Shown here in pieces: positions 46,662 to 60,000 of a stretch of 64,000 bases of DNA; position 1 is the stretch's first letter, and every line of letters begins with the position of its first letter. The notes under the pieces were generated by a model that was not told the DNA's origin, made no database searches, and saw only the letters and a program-made list of their open reading frames with translations. Location: NCBI RefSeq assembly GCF_019925205.1, contig NC_083567.1, positions 26,722,001 to 26,786,000 of the forward strand, in the 5' to 3' direction. Position numbers and translations under genes: made by a program. The DNA comes from Metopolophium dirhodum. Lineage: Eukaryota > Arthropoda > Insecta > Hemiptera > Aphididae.

Positions 46662-48096
46662 CAGTGGTGTTTTGGTAAAAAAACTGGAGGGTATACGCGG
46701 AAGAATTTATGACAATGACTATCGTGTATTTATTGGGATCAAAACATATCAGATTTTATCACTTAAAACGACGCTCGCTTCGCTCGCGAATATTCAAGTT
46801 TTTTTTAGATCTCATGTTCACGAGTATAAGCTTTTATATCAAAAAAAAAATGTATATTAATTTTATACTATATGTCCATATTGTTTCTTGATTTATCTAA
46901 GTATTTAAAGTTTCTATGGAAAATTCAATAATTGCCCGATTTTAAAGGCAAAAAATATTAATATAATTGTAAAATAAAAGCATAATCATGTAATAGTCAA
47001 ATAGGTAACTGCAAAAAATATAAAATATAAAACTTTAACAGAACCTATACATAATAATAAGGAATAAAAAATATCATTTTTTTTTTCAAACTAGTTTTAT
47101 TTGAAAGTGTATTAGGCTTATATATAAAAAAAAATTGTATTAGTGAGTGGAAAAAGTTTAACAAAATTTAATAGTATTTTAATAAAAAATAATAAACTTA
47201 ACTTTCTTTTTTTAAATAAGTAACAATTAACAAATAAAATATGATGCTTATATAGTAGGTACTTAACATTAAATCAAAACTTGAACACTAATTAATTTAC
47301 AAAATTTGCCATAGACTCTTTTAGACAACTTTGTCCTCACCTTTGTCTGTGTTATTTTTTGCTATTTTGGTCCTAGTGTCTTCTGCACACCTATGATTGA
47401 ATAGCCAACTTTTCACATAATCTTCAGGATTTCAATCACTTAGAGGAGGTCCATTTATGTTTATGAACATTAAATTAGAAATATTATTTATGGTTAACCG
47501 TGAACGAAGATCCGTATAAATGTTATTCATAACACTGAATCCTCTTTCACATTCTGTGGTTGAACACGGAAATGTTTTAAGAAAGATGTAGAATGCAGAC
47601 ATCACGTTTTTAGGATCAATAGTTTGGTCGTAAATAATTTTTCTCTTACCACTAATAGCTTCATCTTGGTCCAGTGAAAATCTTTTACATAAGTATTTAA
47701 TAATATCATCTTCTCCATATCGAATATCTGGGTCCTCAGGCCAAGTTGATTTTTCCAATAGCACTCGCCACACTATCTAGTATATTCTTGTATAGAAACA
47801 TCAACGGCCGCTTGTAGATATATTATTATAATTTGATACCTAATGAATATAGCTAGATGATAATCGATAGCTATAAATAATAATCAATTATCAATTTTAT
47901 TATTAACCTACCAATAACAAATTTTCTAAAAATAAACTATGCCTATGGATTTTTTTCTGTTTATGAAGTAGGTATACGAGCGTATACGTGCGTATACGTG
48001 CGTATTGGCGTTACTTTTATAGGGTATATGCTAAATCACCAAGTTGGTTCACGGGTATACGTCGTATACCCGCGTATACCCTCCAAAACACCACTG
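46662..48096 (-). mobile_element. Internally deleted hAT transposon with perfect 8-bp target duplication
   Basis: Terminal inverted repeats CAGTGGTGTTTTGG are perfect, with an inner 'agggtatacgcg' shared by both ends. TGTACAAT flanks it on both sides (46654-46661 and 48097-48104). It is 1435 bp, much shorter than an autonomous hAT element, and keeps only the transposase C-terminus. The identical duplication suggests a fairly young insertion. Confidence 0.92.
47432..47773 (-). pseudogene. hAT transposase C-terminal (dimerisation) fragment
   Basis: A 113-residue frame inside the hAT element. It has the hallmark hAT C-terminal block: FPCSTTECERGFSVMNNIYT followed by DLRSRLTINNISNLMFI, with the W/P...D segment before it (WRVLLEKSTWPEDPDIRYGE). 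The RNase-H-like catalytic core and the zinc-finger N-terminus are missing, so it cannot be an active transposase alone. Confidence 0.85.
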
Positions 48097-48104
48097 TGTA
48101 CAAT

Positions 48105-50373
48105 CAATATCATAATATAATTATTATTATTAGTATTTGTGCATCGTATTAAATTGGACGAGACATGTCACGAATCCCGACATTACCCCCCCCCCCCCCC
48201 CCCCCCACAACTGTTTTTGGAAATTTGCCGCACATTTTGTTGTTATTTAGTTTATATACTAATTTTTTAAAAAAAATAGGGAGGGAGGGAAATGTTCGCA
48301 TTAAAAAATGTATCGAAGTGGAGAAGTGGAGAAATGTCCTACTACATCGAAAATAGCCAGGGGGGAAATTAGTCCATATTTACCCATGTGACCATATGGC
48401 ATATGCCACATATGTGAGCTCGATAGCCTCGATGGCGTGGTAATGGATAGATTGAAGCACTCATTGCGCTTCACTTTTAATTTTTTTTATCGAAAAACAA
48501 AACGGCGATTAGATTACCCATCAATTGACAAAAAAAAATATTTAAAACATTATTCCTTTGTGCAGTATAAAAAATAATTATTGAATGCATTTAATTAAAT
48601 AACGTTGACTACGTTGACGTTGTTGTTGTAAAAAGTATCGTGACAAACCATGAGGTACATACAATTAAAATTAGTACCTATACTATAATTATATTAGTTG
48701 ATATTAGGTCAACTACTCCTACTCTATTAGGTATATTTTATTATTGTTTTAAATACAAATAGAAAAAAGTTACATGAACACAGTCATGGCCAGGGCAAAA
48801 TTTTATGTGGGCCCAATTTAATATAGACATGTTAAAAAGGGAACAAATTAAAAATACCGATAATAACTCTATCTAAAGCCTGGAGGCAACATTTTAAACT
48901 AACTAAATTGATACCTAACTGTAGCCTATAAGAATTATTTATGGAATATTATGACTTATGACTAACGTATGACTAAAAACTATGTACCTATTTAATTATA
49001 ATATAAACAATGACAATATTATGTGTGACACAGGTTTATCTAAAAAGCACTGTGATATTATGCCCCACATATTTTTAACGTAAAAGAAAAAAATTAAAAA
49101 AATATTCGTTTTTTGTCCATCACTTACCTAATATACTTATATACATACATTATATTATATACATTATTATTTATTATATATACTAACCTACCAACATACA
49201 TTAATTTGGAAAAATATAATTCATTATAATTATTGCTTATGACTTTATGAGTTATACACTTATACCTAACTCTTCACTTATGATGATCTTTATGTTCTAT
49301 TGATTTTTGTACGTGGGAAAAAAATAGAATTTCCGAGTAAATTACCTAGTCTATATTTGGTAAGCAAAATTATAAATTCAAATTGGATATCGGCGAGCAA
49401 ACGTGTTTTATTTTTTTCATATGAAAATATGATGAGGTGGGGGGGGGGGTTAGCAGTTATAGCACTACAGGTTGATTTCCCGTTTGTCTTGCAGGATTTA
49501 ATTTTTTGTATTATAATTAGGTGTAGGTGTTCAATTTTTTACGTCTCGGAAATGTTGTTCTCATTTATATAAATAAATATATTTATTTTTATTAGGATAT
49601 GGATAATACCTACTGTTGGATAAAATCCTGTGCCCTCTCACTCTGAAATAATCACAAGTATTATAGATATACGTGCAGCAGTGCTATAATACCTGGGTAC
49701 CTATATAATACGCCCCCACTGCATGGTATAGCAGTGTACCTATAATACAAGTGTATTGTATTTTTATTATGGGTAGGAGCATTTGGTGGGTGCGGGTTTA
49801 CAATGGAAACAAATTATAAGTAGGTGTTATTTATGACTCTCAGTTATAATATTATACTTCAGGTAGCTACTAGCTAGGGCATACAAATAAACAGATATAG
49901 GTATAATATGGACGACTTAAATCACATTGGTATTATAATATACATAATATTAATATAATTTAATAGTGTGCGACAATAATGGTTCATATTTCGTATGGAG
50001 TGGTTAGGTTACCAAAATTATTTGTGTGTGATTTTACTTTATCGCGAAATAAATTATTAATTGGTATAATATTTGTGGATAAGACAATATATTATGCTGG
50101 TTCACGCTGCATAACAAATTACACTATATAGGTTTCATGTACTACAACCACGCTGTGTCGTTGGTCGTGACCGCCTATACCTATATAATATCGGGTGTGC
50201 AATAAAGCGTGCACCGGATATCCGTCAATGTATATTATATAATTACATTGATTAGCTTAATACATTTTAAATTTTGTTTATAAAGGTAGGTCATATTATA
50301 TACCTACCGATAGTTATTTACAGGTTTGTGGAATGGAACGTATTTTAATATAACATAGGTATATAATATTATA
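48105..50373. other. Gene-free stretch with homopolymer runs
   Basis: Holds a C run of about 22 bases at 48186-48208 and a G run at 49438-49449, likely tails of decayed elements. The open frames at 48165-48356 and 49300-49572 cross these runs and lack coding character. No exon is recognised. Confidence 0.5.
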
Positions 50374-50723
50374 CAGGGTGATTGATTAATTCACGGTAGG
50401 TATAACACATTTACACACAAACACCTCCCAAATCACCCCAACTTTGAGGAGTTATATCTCGTCAACGGATTAACGAAAAATGAAAATTTAAACGTGATAA
50501 TTCATAAGAAAAAAAGCCTTACTAAATTATGAAATTTTTAGTATGGGTTGCCATTTGAAAATCAAAAGTTGATGGTGGTTTACCTAATAAATATAAGGGT
50601 GAAAATATTAAATAATTATATAATTCTAGAACAGCGTAGATCTAAGATTTTGAAAAAAAAAAATTTGAAAAAAGTGAATACTTTTTGAGATAATGAGTGT
50701 TTTACGCTTAATCAATCACCCTG
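50374..50723. mobile_element. 350-bp MITE with TA target duplication
   Basis: Ends are CAGGGTGATTGATTAA and TTAATCAATCACCCTG, 16-bp perfect inverted repeats flanked by TA on both sides (50372-50373 and 50724-50725). This fits a Tc1/mariner-type non-autonomous element. The interior has no ORF. Confidence 0.85.
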
Positions 50724-52487
50724 TATACCTAGGTACACGCCGATTGTCAAACGCAAATAACAATATAATTAGAACAATTATGTCACATTTTTTTATAGAA
50801 CGGTTTACATTTAAATATTACAGCGATTTGAACTCTTGTAGAAAAGTTTATCATGACGTGTTAGTCTAAATAACGTGTTTTTAAAATCTTGAAAAATATG
50901 TGCTTATAACGTTTTCCGTAGGACCTAATTTATATAGATTTGTTTTATAGGGCGTAGCGTAGTTTATTTCTCACAACAATAAATTTGTTTTGAAATTACC
51001 TATGTGATTTGAAAAATAAACATATACAGTATAGGTATTACGTAATACGTAGTACTACCTACACTTTAGGTATTTACTATTTAGTTCATAAAACTATATA
51101 AACTCTGATATTAGAATTTTTTTTCTTTTATTTAATAATATTAATTTACCATCAATCAATTTGTTTAATTTTACAGAGTTCACTACAGTTATATAATAAT
51201 ATATAATACCTATGTGATAAGTGATAACTGATAAGTCTTGACTTATAGACTATAGTATATAAATAGTTACAACACGCTGTAATTCATCGTTAATTAATAC
51301 ACAATATGTCAGTATAATATGACAACGCTGTTTGATTTTTTTGGATTCAAGTCTTTTAAAAATAATTGAAATTCCATACATATTGATATATTATACGTGT
51401 CAGGTGTCTTAAAAATTGTTATTGTTTATTGAAATTTACAAAATATAACATTGTATAAACTATAAAAGTGTCGTGTCGTAGTACCAATGTTTATTGTTTC
51501 ACCATCGCGAAATTTTCTAAAAACGCACTTTCTCCAATATAATGTAATATAATATTAATTAACGATGTATCATGTAGTCCACTCGATAGCCTCGATGTAA
51601 TATAATCAATGGTCGTTTTAGAAACTAAATTTTACTCACACAAAATAAACAGTAGACAAATTATAGTGTAGCTTTCTTCCATACCCTAAACTTTCGTCAA
51701 TTGAATGTCATCAGCTTGTATAATAATATAATATGAAGAAGTGTAGGAATTATACTTACGAGGTACGCGTTCGTTTTGGACAAACGTTCGTCACTTAAAC
51801 ATTTGTTATCAAACATTTAAGAAAATAAATCCATGCTGACATTTATATTTTTTATGATTTCATATTATATATACCTAGTTAGTGTTTTATATAATAATAA
51901 ATAATAATCATCATTATATTTCGCCTAATGAGTTTACGATAGTCATTGACTTTTACAATATTACGTCTCTAAGACAGTAATGTGTCTAGGCCAATACAAT
52001 GATATTATTTATATGTATGAGTCGTTCTATTGTTATTGAAATATATTATACTCGATAAATTATTTATATTATATTGAACTATATATATATATAATTTTCA
52101 GCCATGAACTCACTTATACTATAATTTAATATTATACATCGCTATATATATTGAAATTTGGAAACGAGTACATTGCATGGTTGTGCATCGGTTGTGCAAT
52201 CGAATTTCGATAGCTATACGTATAGGTACCTACATAATATTATTATAGTAATTCTATACTTCTACTACTTCACTATTATCCATCTATTGCATCTTACCCG
52301 CGATGTTTTTTTCATTTATAATTTCGTTTCTAGTATATGCACTATTATATGAGTATATTATATACTATAATATATATATATATAGGTATATATGGGTTTT
52401 GGATACATGAGTACATTATATTATATATAATACTATTGTGATACGCGACGACCTATAATGTATGTTAATCGTAGTATACATTTATGC

Positions 52488-52531
<44 letters not shown>

Positions 52532-55500
52532 GTATATTCGTATGTATATGATGGTTACATCGACGAAATTCGCGCGAGGCTCGAATGCAAAAATAAGAGT
52601 GTGCTCTAAATCCATTTTTTTTCACTGTTGTGTACGCTATTTTTGTTGTGTTTAGATTCTGAGCGCGAAACGGGTGAGCTATATATAATGTAGTATTATA
52701 TTAGTTTCTACTATGACGTGTGATATTTTCATCTCTTATTTTTTTCCATGTAGACTCGCTGCTCGGGCTGTAATGAAAAAAAAGAACACATCATATTATG
52801 CGGCTCTCCACCGCGAAGATTTGTTAACCGATCGAACGCAGCAGATGGTACTATTTAGACAAGTCATATTTTTTTAAACCCCGCAATGGTTTTCCATAAA
52901 ACCACGAAAGACTGTTGGAAAAACAAACGTCAGTCAAATAATATAATATCTAAACTCTAAAAGAAACATTCGAGCGCCAGCTATATAGGTAATAGGTATA
53001 TTATTATAGTATCTATATACGACCCTATATAGTGATAATTTATCTACAATAATATTATATGGATTTGAATTAAAAGTTAAAACAGATTTATTGTAATCAA
53101 TGTTTTAAATACACACATTTTCAGCTCAGAACGAATTTCATTGAAAATACACGAAACGAAAAGGTTCTGAATGTTTATAGTCTTAAACAATTTTTAGTAT
53201 AATATATGAGTAAAACGAGCGTCCCGTGCAAAATATATAATTACCTAGGTATTTATAACTATAATACCAAGACATACCTACAAGACTACAACTTGATTGA
53301 TAATCATTATTTTTCGCTTGCGCGTTACTAAATAGTCATTTAATAATTTATACAAGTATAACCTAATAGTTAAGTATATTTTGGTTTTGAACTCATACGA
53401 AAATAGTTATATATATTATGCATGCGATGATGCGAGCAAACATGTAGGTATATGTATTTTATTTATATGAGACCGTGAACATACGTTTATTTGTATATAA
53501 TATAAGCACAAGACGTGTACAACCCAATTATAGGTACCTGATGTCCAGGGCCCCCACAAGGAGGGAGCTGTTGGACCTGGAGTATACAGAGGCCCGGCTA
53601 TTTTAGGGGCCCGTTTAAATGTATTTGTAGTTTTTTTAATTTTGATAGGAATATTTATTTTATAGTAATTTTGTTATTTTAAGCTGTAGGTTAATTATTT
53701 ATCACCTAAAAATCGTGTATGAGACACCCATATCGTTTTAATGGGTTATATTTTTTTGGAAGTTTTCTATAGGGCCGGAAAAAAATATTGTACAGGGGCC
53801 TGCTGATGTCTATATGGTGTCGACGAAGATCGATTCTGGAAGTCGTCGTCTAGTCGTTTGCTTGTTTACAATGTATAATATTATAGTATACTACATATTG
53901 ATAGACATATTGATTATAATATATTATAATATTATATTATGTTCGAATCGAGTAATATTATCGATATAATACCACATTGGGACGAGTAAAATCTCCTAAC
54001 CCGACTGTTGGGGTCTTAAAAAATAAAATAAAAAATTACCCGTCGTACAGCGAATACATCCGATCAGATTATGTACTAAACGATTGGGTGTAAGGTTTGA
54101 ACGTTCGATTGACTGAAATATAATATCATATCACATGTACAGAGAGATTTCACATAATCGCTTAAATCACCACTTAACGTGTGTATTATTACTTTCTTAA
54201 TGACGGAGCCAGTATATATTTCTCGCCATATATATATTTTTTGTCTACTTAGGTCTATTGTTCGTGTTCTCAGAGTTCGACATCGGACGTTGTATAAATG
54301 TATAATATACTGAAATAATAAAATCGAATTATTCACACTTTTATTATTATTGTGGTCGCTGTCTAAATCTAAAGCGTCTAAACAAAATATTACATTAAGT
54401 TTACTAAGTTGAATGTTAGACGTTAAGTGTTTCTCAAAGGGTAAACATAAGGCTCTTAATAGAGGTAAAAATTAGTATTGCTGTAGAAATGGTCTTTGGA
54501 AAAAAAAAATCAATTATATAAGTACCTACTTAATAAATATTATTGTACTAGATATGGCTGGTACATAAAATATTTATATAAAAAAAAATTGATAATTGAA
54601 TATTTTAGTATAATATGTTCCTATTATGTAGGTATGTTGCATTTGTTTTTGTTCGGTCTTAAAACTTGATATTCAGAAGTACAAACTACAAAGTGTTTAT
54701 CAAAAGTGTACACCGTAACTTTTAATAGCTGATAGCAATGTTTAGTGGGGAAAATAAGTTTGGGGACCACTATGGCAGCGCGTTTGTACCTAATACTTAT
54801 ATAAGTAGGCATGAGAATTATATAGGTAAGCTATTATAGTAAGCTCGTAGTAAATCATTTAATAACCGCATTAAAAAAAAATTGGTAATGGATGCGCTGT
54901 ATTAATGACTTATAGGCTATAATACTATAATTACCGGAGTGGTTTAGCAGACACTAATCGTCTAATGACATTTTAATATATAAATTATTTAGTTTTATGT
55001 CAACGAAAGTCGACATCATTAATATACGCAAATTGCATATTTGTGTCCAATGTATTCATAGATTTCAAAATAAGATTCTATATATTTTGCAGGTTTGCAG
55101 TGTTATTGGTACTATAGAACAGTATACGTTAGCAATAAATAATTATGTTAACTGTAAAATAAGCTATATGTACAATAGCCAAAAGCTTATTTTGAGAGAT
55201 AATATCAAAATTAATTTTTGGAATGTTATTCACGGAATTGGAACTTAAATTTGAAATTAACTTTCTACGCATACGACTACAGTTTTGGTTCACGTCTTTA
55301 TTTAATGTTTAAGCCTTAAAAAATACGTAACATTATGAATGTACAATATTTAAATAATTAAATATCACTAGTAGTACTAGTAACTAGTAAGTCGTATTAT
55401 ACCATACGGACAGCCATGATTGACAGATATTTTATAACCTGCAATAGTAAGAATTATATTTTAGAAAAATAAGTTATTTTTATAGAAGACTTCTAGAGAT

Positions 55501-56998
55501 CACCAAATTATCATTGTAATGAAACGCCGCTGTTACGACGAGAGAAAAGTGTGTCTCATCTGCAGGGGGTGTAGGTAGGAGTGCTGGCAGTGAGTACGAC
55601 GGTCGTACTCGGTACCTAATCGAGGATCCAGACAAGTGCATTTTAGTTCTGTGATTGTTTAGTTTGAACAAAAGGTATGTACCCACGTATACTTTGATTG
55701 TTTACCGTTTTTTGTTTGTTTGAGTAGTTACATTACATATTGCTATTTGTTTGAATCCGATCTGAAAACGATTAATTATTGGTTATCGAAGATTGAAGGA
55801 AATGTTGTTAAATGACATTATCGAATCCTGATGAGGACCTAACTGTTGTTTTATAGACTTTTAGTTTTTAAAAAGTCTGAGTACAAGAATTATTATAGAT
55901 GCCGCTGACGGGAACATAATAATAATATATGAAACTATAGGTCTGACATTTTGTCTTATTATCAAATTAAAAACTTAATTGTTCATATATTATAGTTATA
56001 ATGCAATACGCATATTATTTCAGTTTAGTCATAAAAAAAAAATTATTATACATTACGTATGTATTTAATTACTAAACAATCTGACATTGTCAAATTTATG
56101 TGATAATCTGGAGCAGCAGAAAACAAAATTTTATATATATAAATAACTAAATAAGACTTCCGGCGTGGGTCACCAGATCTATAGCATGGCAGGTTCTTTA
56201 TATTGGGTATGACAGTCTGCTGTGGTTTCAATAAACTCTGAATGCAAAATTCAAATGCGTTTCGGTGTTTGGAAATTATTCATCAGTCGTCACCCATCGC
56301 TTTCTCGCTGCGGTTCATTTCGACCGTTGTGCGAATTATTTCTTTGACTGTAACATAAATAATAGCGAAAAAGTTTCAATGATTTAAACTTTTTCGCATT
56401 CTCAACTGAAATTATTTATCTTTCCTTAATTTATCCTCTTTTTAGATAAGAGTAAAATAGTACTGCAGAATATAATATGTTTTAAGATAAACTTTTCAAA
56501 CGCGCTTTCTCCTATCGAAATCTGAAAATATCGTCCAACTACCAAATTCTATTTCATTCAAATAGACCCGCGGTGTATATCTATAGATTATAGCGTGTGT
56601 CATATTATAATAACGAAGGCCGCCATAGAATATATATTTTTATATCCACTCAAATGGAGCAAATAATATTTTCTATTATTATATTTTTAAATAAATAACC
56701 ATTAATATTGAGTATTGACCTTCAATGGTGGCTTGAACTTTTTTTCTTTGACTCACATTTAATATTTTTACCACCGTAAACATTTTTTCATTACTATCCA
56801 AATAGTAAATTCATAGGTTGTAAGTGGTTAAAAAAAAAAAGAAGAACGCTTAAAAATAAAAATGTTAAACATTTATTGTAAAACGATCTACAGATTGATA
56901 ACGAAAAACAAGTGGTTAAATTACCTTTAAAAATTGTTCAAACTACCTTTTCCTAGACACTCAACCATTAATATTATTGTGAACTAAGTGATTCAATT
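50724..56998. other. Gene-free AT-rich stretch
   Basis: No exon, RNA gene or intact transposon is recognised. It contains an (AT)n microsatellite (52488-52530) and a G/C-rich relic near 53548-53810 with 'ggggcccg' and 'agggccgg'. A 12-bp perfect stem with an 8-9 base loop lies at 56365-56397. The short open frames here are not supported. Confidence 0.5.
52488..52530. repeat. (AT)n microsatellite
   Basis: A nearly uninterrupted run of 'tatatatata' with one G. It gives rise to overlapping spurious Ile/Tyr-rich frames on both strands. Confidence 0.9.
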
Positions 56999-57043
56999 GT
57001 CGCTATAGTTGTATCAATAGGTACTTGATACAACTATAGTGAC
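56999..57043. repeat. 45-base hairpin
   Basis: GTCGCTATAGTTGTATCAA is followed by a 7-base loop (TAGGTAC) and TTGATACAACTATAGTGAC, a 19-bp stem with a single mismatch. It may be a minimal fold-back element or a structured RNA. Confidence 0.5.
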
Positions 57044-60000
57044 ATCGTGACAACTACAACTGTAAATTGTAGGTGATGCACCTAGTGGTTTTTACAATAT
57101 CATAGAACTCAATATCGTTGAAATTTGCAAAAATGTACATAGTAAAAAATATATAACAACCCTACCATGCACTATCAACTACCTACTAATAATAATAATA
57201 TTAATATTAATATTATGTTGTACGCAAATTCTAGTCGACCGATGTACCTAATCACTTATTTCGGCTCTCACTACAGGTCGTTGAAAACAATAATCCAACC
57301 GCGTCTGGTCTCGAAATACCGTATGGAGTAGGTACTCGTCGATATTACAATATTATATTATTATATTATAATAATATGGTTTGTGCGTACATGGCTATCC
57401 GCACTTATCCCGCAAGCATAGTTTAGTATTATTATTATTATTGTTTGTGGAATCGGAGTCTACTCGCGTAAAACGTTTTGTGATTTATATCACAACAGGT
57501 ACAATTCGAGTTCGATATAAACGGTTGGAAATATTATGATTATTGTATTGTTGTATTATAATACAAAATATGTGCAGTTTAATAATAATAATAATAATAT
57601 AGTAAAATATAAAGCATTATGACGTGGGAGCGCGCCTGGGACTTAGAACGACTTTTTCGTCTCTTCGGCAAAACAATGGAACTCGACTATACTTTAGCCG
57701 AGAGGTGCTTGACACGGAACCGTGGTTTACAAATTACAAGGTTCAAATCTTTACAAATACTTACCTATAAACTACCTACTAATATGTACTCATACGCGTC
57801 TATTATATGTCTTGCAGACTTAAGTTAGTCTACACATAATATATATATATCATATATGTTTATTGTATATAATATTATTGTTTATGTACCTAATTAATAC
57901 GTATAATCCACGCACGTAATATATCTAATAACGTTCGCAGCTCTCACCCCCGAGCTATGAAATTGCATTGTTGTGTGGCGTTATGGCGTAACGATTTGAC
58001 GTGTATTTTGACTGGGGAAATATTCCTAATTAGATATTATTGATTTATATTAAAATTTGTTGACGTGTAATTAATACAAAATGATTCACTGCGCCATATA
58101 TCGCCAAAGGAAACTTCTTAAAACTAATATATTGGATAAAAATGTAATTATTCAAATATTAAAACAATATCATAATATAGTATTTATAATTAAAAACTCA
58201 AAAAATCATAACTGAAATGAATGCATTGGAAAAATAAAAAACGTGAGCGAGCATGCTTAGTGATTCACTACTGTATAATATTGTATAAATGTGTTATATT
58301 TTCATTTAAGCAGAACATGTAGGTATAACGATAAAAAAAAGCTGAACACGCATAAAAAACATTTACGATCGCACAGTTCTATAAAATTATTTAATCATTT
58401 AATATTGCACCTTGATGAAACCTAAGAATAAAAACATTTATAAAGTACGTAGTTGAAAGGTAATATGGTTACCCGAGGATTATTTGCTGATCGCAGTTTA
58501 GATTTCCTTTTATACTTGTTATCGTACTGTAATGTATAAAACGCACATGAGTGGTTCTGTAGTAAAATGTATCGCATCATACTATACTGATGTTTTATAA
58601 TGGTAATTATATCCAAATAATCGATTGCGTTGTGTAGGTTAAATAATACACAACAATACAACAGCAGAAAGCATTATAGAATATAGATAAGAGGCAACTG
58701 GCGGCGCTCCCTGTTTTTTGTGTCTCCTGTATAATACTTAAGTGAAGTTAAATTTGGTACCTGTTTTTTTAGTTGAGCACGTGATAACAATATAATATTG
58801 GTTGATATGGTAACGTTTCAGCTACCTACTAGCTCTAACCTAGTAACATATAATATAGGTATCGTTTTTTTCTTACTGTAAAATATTAGTGTAAGTTCTT
58901 ACATAAATTGAACTTCAAACGAGTAGCTTTTGAATGATAAAACTGTATACTAAATTATACTTATAGTATGCTAAGGGACAATAGTCCATATATTATGGGA
59001 CTATATGTGATGATTTAAAAATGTTAGTAATTTATTAATATATTGGATTTTTATGATTTGTAATAAATTACTGAGCATAATTAGTACAAGACCACATACT
59101 AATAATAGGTAGATACCTATTTCTATTTTATGTAAAAATAGCATTAATGGTTTTTATCCTTAGAACATATACAGTTAAGGAACACAGAAACTTCTAGTTT
59201 GAATTTAAATTTGGTTTCATCAACATTTTTGGTAAACAATTATCTGTTTGAACGTAATTTAATGTAAAACAGTTTACTTCTCATTTGAAAATCAATTTGT
59301 TTATTGTAAGTTGTAACGCCAAAAGGCATTCCTTATTAAATGATATATAAAATATAAAAGTATCTGGAGTCATGGTCTATATACGTTCAACGTTGATATA
59401 GGTATAGATACTTAAAAAAACTCTAAAAATCAGAATTTGTATTAGTGCATTATTTAAGAATAAATAAAGAGTGGATCACTCTGTATATTATATTATTATA
59501 TGACTACATATTACTATATTAGGTATATAATATATGTATATATATATTTTTTTTTATCGGATTGTGAGTACCTATACTTTCATTGTTAGTGTTTACCATC
59601 GCGAGCGTGTGCGTGCACCTCGTCATGGTATGGAACGCAGAGACTTTATCGGTCGTAAAAACAAACAATATATATGTTGTGTACGGTACACCTATATGGC
59701 AGTATGGCTATATACTTCTTAATATTATAGTACACCAACTAATGAAAAATCGATAATATTAAAGCATATTACAGCGAGTTTCGTCGGATATACGAATAAC
59801 GTGCGTATTATTTTGCTGCACGATATACGAAAATCGTGCACTATATAGGTGAAATAAAAGTGACTACGACGTATACTGCAGTATTACGACATTATATTAA
59901 TAATTTATCCGAGTCATTTTACGTAATTTACACCCCGAGAGCCTTCCGAAATCTTAGAGCGTTTTCGTATAATATTCGAAAATATTATAATATGCTATAT

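Noticed and set aside
52433..52655. Ile/Tyr-rich ORFs on both strands
   Set aside because: They are translations of the (AT)n microsatellite.
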